In this document: piece after piece, positions 1 through 8,839 of the stretch | Layout: the number at the start of each line of letters is the position of its first letter | Numbering within the stretch: the first letter of the stretch is position 1 | NCBI RefSeq assembly: GCF_007829525.1 | Contig: NZ_VLJP01000001.1 | Location: 260,281 to 307,014, forward strand | Source of the DNA: Mesorhizobium sp. J18 | GTDB lineage: Bacteria > Pseudomonadota > Alphaproteobacteria > Rhizobiales > Rhizobiaceae | DNA: 46,734 nt | Reading direction: 5' to 3' | Made by a program: the position numbers and the translations under genes | The notes under the pieces: model-generated | The model's input: the letters and a program-made list of their open reading frames with translations, nothing else | Told to the model about the DNA's origin: nothing | Databases searched by the model: none

Positions 1-537
1 CTGCCAGGGCACGGCCAGTCTCCGGGCCGGCGTCCCGTTGCGGCGGCCCATGAAACGGCGAAATGGTTCGGTCCCTTCGACGTCATTGTCGGCCATTCCT
101 TCGGCGGCGCGGTGGCTGTCAATGCCGTTGCCGGTTCCGTGGACGGCATTCCGCCGATCGATGTCGGACGGCTGGTCCTGATCGCCGCGCCAAGCTCCAT
201 GCCGGCTATTTTCGAGGATTTCGGAAGATTCCTTGGTCTCGGACCAAAAACGCAGACCGCCGTCGCTGACCAGGTGCAACGCATAGCCGGACATCCCCTG
301 GAGGACTATGTCGGCGCGGCCCAGCTTGCCGGCCTCGACGTGCCGGCGCTTGTCATCCATGCTCCGGACGACAAGGAGGTTCCGCCGCGCGATGCGGAAG
401 CTTTCGCAGAAGCGGGGCCGCATGTCCGGCTTTTCTGGGCTCCGGGCAGGGGCCACAGGCGTATCATTGCCGATCCCGAAATACTGGCCCAGGTGAAGGC
501 ATTCGCGGCCGGCGATCTTGGGCGGGTTGTCGCGTGA
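1..537 (+). CDS. Alpha/beta hydrolase, 5'-truncated
   Basis: The reading frame is open from the first base and stops at TGA 535-537, so the N-terminus lies outside the window. The visible part holds the nucleophile elbow GHSFGG (serine inside), a late acid segment HAPDDKEVP and a histidine in GRGHRRI. Together these give the Ser-Asp-His order of the alpha/beta hydrolase fold. The early LPGHGQSPG matches the oxyanion/HGxS-like region after strand 3 that is common in this family. Substrate cannot be told; the family covers esterases, lipases and C-C hydrolases. It converges on the fumarase gene, with 33 bp between the stops. The family call is firm; the specific activity is unknown. Confidence 0.85.
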   Translation: MPGHGQSPGRRPVAAAHETAKWFGPFDVIVGHSFGGAVAVNAVAGSVDGIPPIDVGRLVLIAAPSSMPAIFEDFGRFLGLGPKTQTAVADQVQRIAGHPLEDYVGAAQLAGLDVPALVIHAPDDKEVPPRDAEAFAEAGPHVRLFWAPGRGHRRIIADPEILAQVKAFAAGDLGRVVA

Positions 538-570
538 GAATAGGCAGGCCGCCTGTTGCACGCCGCTGGT

Positions 571-2190
571 TCAGCCGAGGTTCAATTCCTTGAAGAAGTC
601 GTTGCCCTTGTCATCGATGACGATGAAGGCCGGGAAGTCCTCCACCTCAATGCGCCAGATCGCTTCCATGCCGAGTTCGGGATATTCGACGACCTCGACC
701 TTCTTGATGCAATCCTGTGCCAGACGCGCAGCCGGACCGCCGATCGAGCCGAGATAAAAGCCCCCATGACGGGCGCAGGCTTCACGCACCTGGCGCGAAC
801 GGTTGCCCTTGGCGAGCATCACCATGGAGCCGCCGAAGGACTGGAACTGGTCGACATAGGAATCCATACGGCCCGCCGTGGTCGGGCCGAAAGAGCCCGA
901 AGCATAGCCCGCCGGCGTCTTGGCGGGCCCCGCATAATAGATCGGATGATTCTTGAAATAGTCCGGCATGGGCTCGCCCTTTTCCAGCCGCTCGCGGATC
1001 TTGGCATGCGCCAGATCGCGCGCCACGATGATCGGACCCGACAGAGAAAGCCGTGTTTTTACCGGATGTTGGGACAGCTCCTTGAGAATCTGCATCATAG
1101 GCTGGCTGAGATCGATGCGCACCACATGCGAAGTCAGCTTCTCTTCGTCGATGTCCGGCATAAAGCGCGCGGGGTTCGTTTCCAGCTCCTCGATATAGAT
1201 GCCGTCCTTCGTGATCTTGCCCAGCGCCTGACGATCCGCAGAGCAGGAGACGCCAAGCCCGATGGGCAGTGACGCCCCGTGCCGCGGCAGGCGGATGACG
1301 CGTACGTCATGGCAGAAATATTTGCCGCCGAACTGCGCGCCGACGCCCATGGACTGGGTGAGCTTATGGATTTCTGCTTCCATCTCCAGATCGCGGAAGG
1401 CATGGCCAGCCTCGCTTCCCGATGTGGGCAGGCCGTCGAGATACCGGGTCGAGGCAAGCTTGACCGTTTTCAGATTCATCTCCGCCGAGGTCCCGCCGAT
1501 CACGACGGCAAGGTGGTAAGGCGGGCAGGCGGCGGTGCCGAGCGTCAGGATCTTTTCCTTCAGAAAGTCGACCAGCCGGTCGTGAGTGAGCAGCGAAGGC
1601 GTACCCTGATAGAGGAAGGTCTTGTTGGCCGAGCCGCCGCCCTTGGCAATGAAGAGGAACTTGTAGGTGTCCTCGCCCTCCTCATAGATCTCGATCTGGG
1701 CGGGCAGGTTGTTCCTGGTGTTCTTCTCCTCGAACATGGCAAGCGGCGCGAGCTGCGAATAACGCAGGTTCTTGCGTTCATAGGCATCGAGTACGCCGCG
1801 GCCTAGCGCCTCGGCGTCGCCACCTTCGGTCCAGACGTGCCGCCCTTTCTTGCCCATGATGATGGCAGTGCCGGTGTCCTGGCACATGGGAAGCACGCCG
1901 CCCGCCGCAATATTGGCGTTCTTCAGCAGATCATAGGCGACGAAACGGTCGTTGTCGGTGGCCTCCGGATCTTCGAGAATGCTGGCGAGTTGCTTGAGGT
2001 GTCCAGGCCGCAGAAGGTGGTTGATGTCCGAGAAGGCGGCTTCCGAGAGGAGCCGCAGGCCTTCCGCCTCGACCGTCAGGATCTTCTGACCGCGAAAGGT
2101 ATCCAGGCCGACATGATCGGAGGTGAGTTTCCGGTAGGGCGTGGTATCTGCGGACAGGGGAAAAAGATCGGCGAGAACGGTTTCGGCCAT
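571..2190 (-). CDS. fumA: Class I (iron-sulfur) fumarate hydratase
   Basis: This 539-residue protein is full length for the class I [4Fe-4S] fumarases, which interconvert fumarate and malate in the TCA cycle in the cytoplasm. Three cysteines stand where the family's cluster ligands lie: C103 in PMCQDTG, C222 in AACPPYH and C316 in GVSCSADR, close to positions 105, 224 and 318 of E. coli FumA. The C-terminal half holds the beta-domain signature [20 protein letters not shown]. The start is ATG at 2190, preceded by AAGGAGTCCGGC, a strong ribosome binding site. Class I enzymes are oxygen-sensitive. Whether a class II FumC also exists cannot be seen here. Confidence 0.95.
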   Translation of the reverse strand: MAETVLADLFPLSADTTPYRKLTSDHVGLDTFRGQKILTVEAEGLRLLSEAAFSDINHLLRPGHLKQLASILEDPEATDNDRFVAYDLLKNANIAAGGVLPMCQDTGTAIIMGKKGRHVWTEGGDAEALGRGVLDAYERKNLRYSQLAPLAMFEEKNTRNNLPAQIEIYEEGEDTYKFLFIAKGGGSANKTFLYQGTPSLLTHDRLVDFLKEKILTLGTAACPPYHLAVVIGGTSAEMNLKTVKLASTRYLDGLPTSGSEAGHAFRDLEMEAEIHKLTQSMGVGAQFGGKYFCHDVRVIRLPRHGASLPIGLGVSCSADRQALGKITKDGIYIEELETNPARFMPDIDEEKLTSHVVRIDLSQPMMQILKELSQHPVKTRLSLSGPIIVARDLAHAKIRERLEKGEPMPDYFKNHPIYYAGPAKTPAGYASGSFGPTTAGRMDSYVDQFQSFGGSMVMLAKGNRSRQVREACARHGGFYLGSIGGPAARLAQDCIKKVEVVEYPELGMEAIWRIEVEDFPAFIVIDDKGNDFFKELNLG

Positions 2191-2572
2191 GCCGGACTCC
2201 TTGGCTGCAGGCTAGTGGAACGAGTTTGACATTTGTGTGCCGCCTCCGTCGCCCACTTGCTCGAATGCCAAAGCGGCAAATGTCGGAAACGCTGGCGGCG
2301 TTTTTACAGTGCGCCTCGGCAAAGTCCATCCGCCGACTGACACCGAAAGGCAACAGTCCTCGTCCGGATGGCTGCTTTTGCGATCAGAATAGGGTGATCG
2401 CGTCTGCTCGACGCTTAACGCGCGGCGCATGAATCATTATAGTGCTTTCGCATACGACTGCCATGAGTGGTTGCAACAACAATAAAGGGTAGGCGACGAC
2501 GGATTAAGATGCCGAGCGGGCATCGGCTTTGGCTGCCGGAACATGGAAGCAGACGATATTTGCGGGTGCTCG
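2191..2572. other. Intergenic region between divergent fumA and L,D-transpeptidase gene
   Basis: These 382 bases separate two divergent genes and should hold both promoters. No convincing coding sequence was found; the short frames here lack ribosome binding sites and family resemblance. A compact hairpin with five T residues lies at 2287-2305 on the plus strand (separate entry). No clear -35/-10 pair was assigned. Confidence 0.5.
2287..2305 (+). terminator. Terminator-like hairpin without an upstream gene
   Basis: AAACGC (2287-2292), loop TGGCG and GCGTTT (2298-2303) form a perfect 6-bp stem followed by a T run to 2305. The shape is that of a small intrinsic terminator, but no plus-strand gene precedes it; fumA is transcribed away from it. 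It could end a short untranslated RNA or be chance. Confidence 0.3.
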
Positions 2573-4477
2573 ATGAAAACTGGCAGGATGAACCGTCTCG
2601 CGATTTCGCTCATTGCGCTCACCGCCGCATTTGCTGGCACGGTGACGGATGCAAGCGCGCAGAATCTGCTCGAACGAATTTTCGGCGGCAATCGGGCCAA
2701 CAGGCCCATGGTCGAGCACGGCGCGCCTTATCAACAGATGCGGCGGCAGCAACATCTTCCCCGGCAACACGAGCAGGCGCCGCAGCAGCCGGTCCGCCCA
2801 AAGGCAATGCCAACGGTCTCCGCGCCCTCCTATTATGACTACAAGCCCCAGGCGCTTGTTCGTGTCGATTTCGGCACATTGGCCCAAGGGGCGTCGGCCA
2901 TTCCGCTGGAAGCCGCCGTGGCAGATCCCGTCTTCCGTGACGCGATCAGGGAAATCGGCGATTTCGACCTTTATGCCGAAAAAGAGATTGCCGAAGCCAT
3001 CGCCCAGCACTACACGTCAAAGCCGGCCTTCATCTGGATATCCGGCTATCAGACGAATGAACGTGCCGAGCAGGCGCTGCGTGTCCTGGGGGATGCCGGC
3101 AGCTATGGTTTGTCCGAAGCGGACTATGCCGTCTCGATTGCGCCTGCGAATTTTTCCAACCAGCGGGCGCCGGCGCGGCTGAAGAATCTGGTCCGCCTGG
3201 AAATGACGCTTTCGGCCCGTGTATTGCGTTACGCGCGCGATGCCTATTCCGGTCGCGTCGATCCAAATAAATTGTCCGGCTATCACGATTTTCCGCCAAA
3301 ACCGTTTGATTTGGCCAAAGCGCTCGACGCGATCTCCACGACCCGCGATCTGCGCGCCTATCTGGAATCGCGGCACCCACAGAATGACGAGTATCGCGCC
3401 CTGCGCGTCGAGCTAGAGGCGCTGCGCGCCAGTGCCGAAGATGAGATTGTCGTCGACCCCAAGATGTTCGTGCGGCCCGGCGGCATGAATATCGAATTGC
3501 CGAAAATCCTGCAGATCATCCAACGCGACGCCGATCCCGAATTCCTTGCCGAATACGGGATGGTGCTGACGAAATATGCCGAAAGCGACCGCTATGCGGA
3601 TGAACTGGTGCCGGTCATCAAGGCTGTCCAGAAGGCGAAGGACCTCAATCCGGATGGCGTGATCGGTCCTCGCACGGTGCAGGAGCTCGTCGGCGACACA
3701 AAGACTGCAAAGATCGACAAGGTGCTTTTGGCGCTCGAAAGGCTTCGCTGGCATCCTTCGAACCTTGGTGACACACGGGTGTTTCTCAATACGGCGGCCT
3801 TTACCGCCAGCTTCATCGAAAACGGCAGGGAGAAGCTCTCGATGCGCACGGTGGTTGGCAAGGCCACCAACCAGACGAGCTTTTTCTATGACGAGATCGA
3901 ATATGTGGAATTCAATCCCTATTGGGGGGTTCCGCGGTCGATCATAGTCAACGAGATGCTGCCGCGTCTTCTCAGGGACCCTGGCTATCTCGATCGGGCA
4001 GGCTACGAGGTCATGGATTCCAAAGGGCGGCGTATTTCGTCTGCTTCGATCAATTGGGCGCGCTACGGCGCAAATATTCCCTATAGCGTCCGGCAGGTGC
4101 CGAGTGAGGCAAACGCTCTTGGCGAACTGAAGATCATGTTTCCGAACAAGCATGCGATCTACATGCACGACACGCCTGCGAAGGATCTCTTTCAGCGGGA
4201 CACGCGCGCTTTCAGCCATGGATGCGTCAGGCTGCAGGATCCCCGAGGCATGGCGTCCGCGGTGCTCGGCGTGGATCGAAAGCAGATTGAAGAACGTTTG
4301 AAACGCGGCCACAACCGGCAGAATGCGCCGAGGAAAATACCGGTCTATGTCGGTTATTTCACTGCCTGGCCGGGTGGGAACGGGGCGGTGTCATATGCCG
4401 GCGACATCTATGAGCGTGACGTGCGTCTGAAAGCCGCTCTCGAGAAGGTTGCCGACATCCGCGCCCCCAGCAGCTGA
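2573..4477 (+). CDS. L,D-transpeptidase, YcbB-like, with peptidoglycan-binding region
   Basis: This 634-residue exported protein has a signal peptide (hydrophobic core in LAISLIALTAAFAGTV, probable cleavage after DASA), a proline/glutamine-rich linker, a helical region, a peptidoglycan-binding-like segment (NPDGVIGPRTVQELVG) and a C-terminal YkuD catalytic domain. The catalytic motif SHGCVRLQD places the cysteine at residue 551, and the conserved histidine is in YMHDTPAKDLF. The insertion after GVPRSIIVNEMLPRLL is typical of the large YcbB/LdtD-like branch. Such enzymes make 3-3 crosslinks in peptidoglycan, or attach proteins to it, in the periplasm. The start at 2573 (ATG, MKTGRMNRL) is preferred over 2588; neither has a strong ribosome binding site. 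It converges on trkH, 9 bp away. Confidence 0.9.
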   Translation: MKTGRMNRLAISLIALTAAFAGTVTDASAQNLLERIFGGNRANRPMVEHGAPYQQMRRQQHLPRQHEQAPQQPVRPKAMPTVSAPSYYDYKPQALVRVDFGTLAQGASAIPLEAAVADPVFRDAIREIGDFDLYAEKEIAEAIAQHYTSKPAFIWISGYQTNERAEQALRVLGDAGSYGLSEADYAVSIAPANFSNQRAPARLKNLVRLEMTLSARVLRYARDAYSGRVDPNKLSGYHDFPPKPFDLAKALDAISTTRDLRAYLESRHPQNDEYRALRVELEALRASAEDEIVVDPKMFVRPGGMNIELPKILQIIQRDADPEFLAEYGMVLTKYAESDRYADELVPVIKAVQKAKDLNPDGVIGPRTVQELVGDTKTAKIDKVLLALERLRWHPSNLGDTRVFLNTAAFTASFIENGREKLSMRTVVGKATNQTSFFYDEIEYVEFNPYWGVPRSIIVNEMLPRLLRDPGYLDRAGYEVMDSKGRRISSASINWARYGANIPYSVRQVPSEANALGELKIMFPNKHAIYMHDTPAKDLFQRDTRAFSHGCVRLQDPRGMASAVLGVDRKQIEERLKRGHNRQNAPRKIPVYVGYFTAWPGGNGAVSYAGDIYERDVRLKAALEKVADIRAPSS

Positions 4478-4486
4478 CGGCCATCA

Positions 4487-5941
4487 TCAATTGCGCCAGA
4501 AGCTTGGCATCAGCAGCACAAGGACAGCAACGATTTCGAGCCTTCCGAGCAGCATCATGAAGGAAAGTATCCATTTGGCATAGTTGTCGAGCGGCACGAA
4601 GTTGCCTGCCGGTCCGACAAGATCACCCAAACCCGGGCCGACATTCGTGATTGCAGTCAGAGCTGCTGTCGAGGCTGTAACGAAATCGAGCCCTCCAGCC
4701 GCCAAAGCCATGGTCGATGCCACCCATGCCAGCATGAACGCCGTCATAAAAAGAACGACGGAGCGCTGCATGTCGGCATCGACAGTGCGGCTGCCATAGC
4801 GGATGCTCTGGACGACATGAGGGTGGATGAGCTGACGCAAGCCGTTGGCCAGCATCTTTGCAAGGATGTAGAAGCGATAGGCCTTGATGCCGCCGGCCGT
4901 GGAGCCTGAGCAGCCGCCCAGGAAAGTGGCGAAGAAGGCAGCGACAACCGCGTATGGTCCCCACAAACTGTAATCTTCGCTCGCAAAGCCGGTGGTTGTG
5001 ATGATCGAAACGAAATTGAAGGCGGAATGGGCCAGTGCTTCGCCAAAAGGAATATCCGCCGTCACCCTGCGATAGATCGCCACGGTGAGAGCGAAGGCTG
5101 CAACATAGCCGAGAAAAACACGGATCTGCGGATCGCGAAGGGCGTCGAGCCTGCCCCGGACGGCAAGCAGGATCAGGATCGAGAAGGGGATGGCGCCGAC
5201 GAGCATGAAGATCGTACCGATCCACAGCACGGCCTGCCCCTCGAAATAGCCGAAAGAAGCGTCATGCGTTGAGAAACCACCTGTTGCGAGCGTGGTCATC
5301 GCGTGATTGACCGCATCGAAGGAACTCATTCCGGCAGCGGCATAGGCTATGGCGCACAATACGGTCAGACTGGCGTAGATGCCGAGGAGTGCGACCATGA
5401 ATGTAGAGAACCGCTCGAAAGGGCGTTCGTCGATATCCGACGATTCGATTTGAAAGTAGGAAAAGCCGCCGACATTCAGAAAGGGCAGCAGGAAGAGACC
5501 CAGCGCGATCACGCCCAGGCCGCCGATCCACTGCAATAGCGAGCGCCAAAGGAGCAAGCCCGGCGCAACATTGTCGAGACCTGCGATGGTCGTTGAGCCG
5601 GTCGTGGTGATTGCTGAGACCGATTCAAAGACGGAGTCGGCGATGTTGAGCTTGAGCGAGGCAGCATAAAACGGAATTGCGCCGACCAAGCCCAGAGTGA
5701 CCCACAATAATGCGACCAGCAGAAAGGCAAACCGGGTGGACTGGATCGGCGGGCGCGAACGGGTTGCCGCGGCGACGATAAGTCCCAGGCCGCCCGTGGT
5801 CATGGCGCAGAAGGCGAAAACCTGCCAGTCGGCGTTGCCGTAATAGATGTCCACGGCCGCCGGTATCAGCATCGCGGCGGAGATATACAGGGCGAAAACC
5901 GACGATACAAAAACGGCGGCCCGGATCGGCGAAGTTTGCAC
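4487..5941 (-). CDS. trkH: TrkH-family potassium uptake membrane subunit
   Basis: This 484-residue integral membrane protein has the four-fold pore-loop pattern of Trk/Ktr/HKT channels. The four filter-like segments are TTTGSTTI, TLATGGFST, TTTGFASED and TNVGPGLGD, each between two hydrophobic helices. It would import K+ across the inner membrane, normally gated by a cytoplasmic TrkA nucleotide-binding partner, which is not encoded in this window. The start is GTG at 5941 (complement CAC), with GGAG about 10 bases upstream. The length matches the family. The family call is firm; TrkH versus KtrB naming is by overall similarity. Confidence 0.93.
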   Translation of the reverse strand: MQTSPIRAAVFVSSVFALYISAAMLIPAAVDIYYGNADWQVFAFCAMTTGGLGLIVAAATRSRPPIQSTRFAFLLVALLWVTLGLVGAIPFYAASLKLNIADSVFESVSAITTTGSTTIAGLDNVAPGLLLWRSLLQWIGGLGVIALGLFLLPFLNVGGFSYFQIESSDIDERPFERFSTFMVALLGIYASLTVLCAIAYAAAGMSSFDAVNHAMTTLATGGFSTHDASFGYFEGQAVLWIGTIFMLVGAIPFSILILLAVRGRLDALRDPQIRVFLGYVAAFALTVAIYRRVTADIPFGEALAHSAFNFVSIITTTGFASEDYSLWGPYAVVAAFFATFLGGCSGSTAGGIKAYRFYILAKMLANGLRQLIHPHVVQSIRYGSRTVDADMQRSVVLFMTAFMLAWVASTMALAAGGLDFVTASTAALTAITNVGPGLGDLVGPAGNFVPLDNYAKWILSFMMLLGRLEIVAVLVLLMPSFWRN

Positions 5942-6108
5942 GGCGATTTCGCTCCGGAAATCTCAGACCATCTATCCGGTCGCTGGTAGGGGAGACAGGC
6001 CTGCCGGGCAAGCTTTTCTTGCGGAACGGCCAGTGCCACCTGTGAAACAGGTGGACGCAACAGAAGGTGAACCTGTGGGATCACCCATATGGCAGGTGAA
6101 GGTCGGCG

Positions 6109-6870
6109 TCAGGATTGTACTACGGTGGGCAAGCCGCTGGTGACAACCAATGGCGCGCCTTCCGATACGCGGTCGTACAGATCGATAATGTCCTGGTTGA
6201 TCAGTCTTACACATCCGGAAGATACCGATTTGCCGATGGACTGCCATTCCGGGGAACCGTGAATGCGATAAAGCGTATCCTTGCCGTCCTGAAAGATGTA
6301 GAGCGCCCGCGCCCCCAAAGGGTTCATAACACCCGGTTCCATGCCGCCTTCCCATTCGTTTTTGCCGGGGATCTGCCGTGCCCGGTACTTTTCCAGTTCG
6401 GGTTGGCGGTCAATCATTTCATCCGGCGGAAACCAACGCGGCCACTTTTGTTTCCATTCGATCACACCACGGCCCGACCACTCGAAGCCTTGGCGGCCCA
6501 AGCCGACGCCATATCGCAGGGCCTCGCCCCAACCACCGACCAGATAGAGAAAATGGTTCGACGTATCGACGACGATGGTGCCCGGCTGCTCACCGGTGGG
6601 GTCTGCTACAAGCTGCCGGCGATATTTCGGGTCGATCTTGTCAACCGGAACTGCTGGGATCTCGTGGCCGTCGTCGGACATGGCGCCATATATCTGGCGT
6701 TCGTCGATGATATCAGGATTGAATTGCGACAGCGGGATGGGCTGTGCGAATTGGGTTTGAACATATGCGGAGTCGTGGCGGGATCGAACGCTCGAGCATG
6801 TGTAGAGAGTTGCAGAGGCGGCACCTGTCACCGCCGTTGCCAAAAACTTCCGGCGATTGAAACTTGGCAT
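6109..6870 (-). CDS. Small L,D-transpeptidase (ErfK/YbiS/YcfS/YnhG type) with Tat-like signal
   Basis: This 253-residue exported YkuD-domain protein begins MPSFNRRKFLATAVTG, a twin-arginine signal motif, followed by a hydrophobic stretch ending LYTCSS. That cysteine could be a weak lipobox, though threonine before it is unusual. The catalytic motif SSGCVRL places the cysteine at residue 220, and the upstream histidine is in YRIHGSPEW. The start at 6870 is chosen because GGAGAGGGG precedes the ATG closely; an in-frame ATG at 6909 lacks such a site. The enzyme would form 3-3 peptidoglycan crosslinks or anchor outer-membrane proteins to peptidoglycan. In Brucella-type bacteria the second activity is known for this branch; for this gene it is inference. 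Confidence 0.9.
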   Translation of the reverse strand: MPSFNRRKFLATAVTGAASATLYTCSSVRSRHDSAYVQTQFAQPIPLSQFNPDIIDERQIYGAMSDDGHEIPAVPVDKIDPKYRRQLVADPTGEQPGTIVVDTSNHFLYLVGGWGEALRYGVGLGRQGFEWSGRGVIEWKQKWPRWFPPDEMIDRQPELEKYRARQIPGKNEWEGGMEPGVMNPLGARALYIFQDGKDTLYRIHGSPEWQSIGKSVSSGCVRLINQDIIDLYDRVSEGAPLVVTSGLPTVVQS

Positions 6871-7280
6871 TACCCCTCTCCAAAATCCGGGACTCCGAAC
6901 CGCGACCACGCGAATCGGGAAAATTTACCGCCACAGCCAAGGTTTGTCTCCCCGGCGTCCCCGGCAAATTGAAAGGCGTGGAGCGAATGTGCGGCGGACA
7001 ATGCCCTCCAAAGCAGGCAGCCGCTTAGCTGTCCGTGCCGCATTGCCACCGTTGAAGAATGGACCGGATGCACTGCGATCGTTGAATTGTGAATCCGGTC
7101 ACAGCGCTCACTACCGGACCAGAGCCATCCGCCGTGGCATTTTCGAACCCGGCTCGGCCACAGGCCCTTGGGGTTACGCAAGGAAACCAATTGTGATTGC
7201 ACTGCCGCATTCTTGGCCTCGGAATTAGCCTCATTCTCTGTCTACGAGCAGTCGTGTGTAACCTAAAGAAGGAAGTGCAA
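6871..7280. other. Intergenic region upstream of the glycine-rich small protein gene
   Basis: These 410 bases lie between the divergently read L,D-transpeptidase gene and the small glycine-rich gene. Open frames on both strands here are arginine- or serine-rich shadows without family resemblance or ribosome binding sites. Both promoters are expected, but no consensus promoter could be assigned with confidence. The long leader before 7281 could carry regulation or a small RNA; I see no clear structure. Confidence 0.4.
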
Positions 7281-7655
7281 ATGCTTAGTGGCTTGTCTGG
7301 ACTGCTTGGTACCGTTGGCTCCGCATTGCGGGGGGTCAATGACGTCGTGAATGATGTGGCTGAAACCGTATCGCCCGGCGCAACCTCCAGTGAGACGACA
7401 ACGGGAAATCTCATCAGCAATGGCGGAGTGACCAGTGATCTGATCGCCGGTCTGGAGGAAGGCGACCTCACCGGAGGTGTCGCTGATGTCTATGTCGACC
7501 TTACCGCTCCTGGCGGTGTCATCAACGATCTTGCCGGCGGTGGTGGTCTTGGTATCGAGGGCGTGCTCGGCAATGTCCTCGGGACTGCCGACGGTCTGCT
7601 GGGCACGGCTGACGGCCTTCTGGGCGGTATTGGCGACGGCGACCTGCTCGGCTAA
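7281..7655 (+). CDS. Small glycine-rich repeat protein, unrecognised
   Basis: The start is ATG at 7281, preceded by AAGAAGGAAGTGCAA, a clear ribosome binding site; this gives 124 residues. An earlier in-frame start at 7197 adds residues with no support. The protein is rich in Gly, Leu, Asp and Val and almost lacks basic residues. It has no signal peptide that I can recognise, though the N-terminus MLSGLSGLLGTVGSAL is amphipathic. The C-terminus carries short repeats built on GTADGLL (twice) and GxxDGxLG, resembling glycine/aspartate-rich secreted or surface repeat proteins. An intrinsic terminator follows within 12 bp, so it is a single-gene unit. Function is unknown; a type I-secreted or surface-layer-like role is only a guess. 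Confidence 0.75.
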   Translation: MLSGLSGLLGTVGSALRGVNDVVNDVAETVSPGATSSETTTGNLISNGGVTSDLIAGLEEGDLTGGVADVYVDLTAPGGVINDLAGGGGLGIEGVLGNVLGTADGLLGTADGLLGGIGDGDLLG

Positions 7656-7666
7656 TCTGACCTTAC

Positions 7667-7699
7667 AGCCCGCGGCCGAAAGGTGGCGGGCTTTTCTTT
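7667..7699 (+). terminator. Intrinsic terminator after the glycine-rich gene
   Basis: AGCCCGC (7667-7673) pairs with GCGGGCT (7686-7692), followed by TTTTCTTT. It lies 12 bp after the stop codon of the small gene. Confidence 0.8.
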
Positions 7700-7846
7700 C
7701 AGCACGATGCATGCGCCTCGATCTTGTGCGATGACTTGGCGTCGTTGAGACGCTGCGCGAAGCTGTACTTCTAGCCGGCTCTGCGAAAGGTCGTGCAGGG
7801 GGACGACAAGCTCTAGCGCCTGGCCAATTGATTTCATTAGGAAAAA

Positions 7847-7921
7847 TGGTGGGCGCGACAGGGATTGAACCTGTGACCCCACCCGTGTGAAGGGTGTGCT
7901 CTCCCGCTGAGCTACGCGCCC
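7847..7921 (-). tRNA. tRNA-Val (anticodon CAC)
   Basis: Read on the minus strand, this 75-nt sequence folds as a full cloverleaf. The acceptor GGGCGCG pairs with CGCGCCC, the D arm is GCTC/GAGC, and the anticodon stem CACCC/GGGTG encloses loop TTCACAC, giving anticodon CAC (valine, codon GUG). The T arm ACAGG/CCTGT has loop TTCAATC, and the 3' CCA is encoded. The promoter entry just upstream fits its expression. Confidence 0.97.
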
Positions 7922-7950
7922 CGCTTCCGACATCGCCGAAAACGAGCGGC

Positions 7951-7980
7951 GATATAAGGTGCGCACCGCGCGCAAGTCAA
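7951..7980 (-). promoter_or_regulatory. Sigma-70-type promoter for tRNA-Val
   Basis: On the minus strand, TTGACT (7975-7980) and TATATC (7951-7956) are separated by 18 bases, a near-consensus -35/-10 pair. The tRNA's first base (7921) is about 30 bases past the -10 box. It lies in the gap after the gph stop codon. Confidence 0.65.
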
Positions 7981-8003
7981 GGAGGGTTCAGGGGCGGAAA
8001 TGC

Positions 8004-8687
8004 TCAATCGGCGGCAACGCGCAGCAGGTCTTCAATGAACTCGACGGTCAATTCGTCGAAATGAGAAATGACGCGCGAGGGGCCGAATTCGCTGACATGC
8101 CGGTCGGTATAGCCAAAATCGACGGCAACCACAGGAATCCCTGCCGCCTTGGCGGTGTCTATGTCGGTTCGCGAATCGCCGACCATGATGGCATGGGCTG
8201 GATCGCCGCCGACACGGGCGACGGTTTCAATCAGATGGCGCGGGTCCGGCTTGCGGAAGGCAAAGGTGTCGGCGCCGCAGATGGCAGCGAAGCGCGGCGC
8301 AATCTCCAGTGCGTCAAGAAGCTTGAGCGAAAGGGTTTCAAGCTTGTTGGTGCAGATCGCAGAGACATAGCCGGCCTTGGCAAACCGTTCCAGGGCGTCG
8401 AGCGCACCGGGGAAAGGCACTGACTTTCCGGGCATTTCAGCCGTGTAGTGCTCGATGAAAAGAGCCTGCAATGCATCCAACTGGCCCTCAGCCAGATCCT
8501 TGCCATGGGCTGCGAAGGCGCGTTCGATCATGACACGGGCGCCAAGCCCTACATAGCGCCGGATTTCGCCCTCATGAATGGCGGGAATGCCTACGCTCAA
8601 AAGGCAATGATTGAGGCTGTTGAGAAGATCGGGGGCGGTATCGACAAGCGTGCCGTCAAGATCGAAGACGATGGTCGGAGCTGGCAT
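8004..8687 (-). CDS. gph: Phosphoglycolate phosphatase (HAD family)
   Basis: This protein of about 227 residues is a HAD-superfamily phosphatase. Motif I is VFDLDGTLVDT (nucleophile Asp), motif II is the threonine in ICTNK, the lysine of motif III is in FRKPDP, and motif IV is MVGDSRTDIDTA. The cap domain and length match Gph, which removes phosphate from 2-phosphoglycolate formed in DNA repair or by Rubisco oxygenation. The start at 8687 (MPAPTIV) is preferred because GGAAGGA lies about 7 bases upstream; ATG 8693 is only one base from it. It is divergent from rpiA. Other HAD phosphatases of the same shape cannot be fully excluded. Confidence 0.9.
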   Translation of the reverse strand: MPAPTIVFDLDGTLVDTAPDLLNSLNHCLLSVGIPAIHEGEIRRYVGLGARVMIERAFAAHGKDLAEGQLDALQALFIEHYTAEMPGKSVPFPGALDALERFAKAGYVSAICTNKLETLSLKLLDALEIAPRFAAICGADTFAFRKPDPRHLIETVARVGGDPAHAIMVGDSRTDIDTAKAAGIPVVAVDFGYTDRHVSEFGPSRVISHFDELTVEFIEDLLRVAAD

Positions 8688-8839
8688 TCGCATTTCCTTC
8701 CGGAATATTCATGCCCGCCGCATAGCCCGCCTTGCAGGAGCGTGCAAGGCAGGCGCTCTTGAGGCAATTTGGCTCGATGGCATTTGCCACGGGCCGCAAA
8801 GATGATAGGAACCGCGCTTCACGTGAAAGGCCAGACAAG

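Noticed and set aside
7025-7471. Minus-strand 148-codon frame across the glycine-rich gene
   Set aside because: It overlaps a gene with a clear ribosome binding site and terminator and resembles a shadow (Ser/Arg/Pro-rich).
7847-7921. tRNA-Val as an integration site for a mobile element
   Set aside because: No integrase, no repeated tRNA 3' end and no foreign-looking genes lie on either side.
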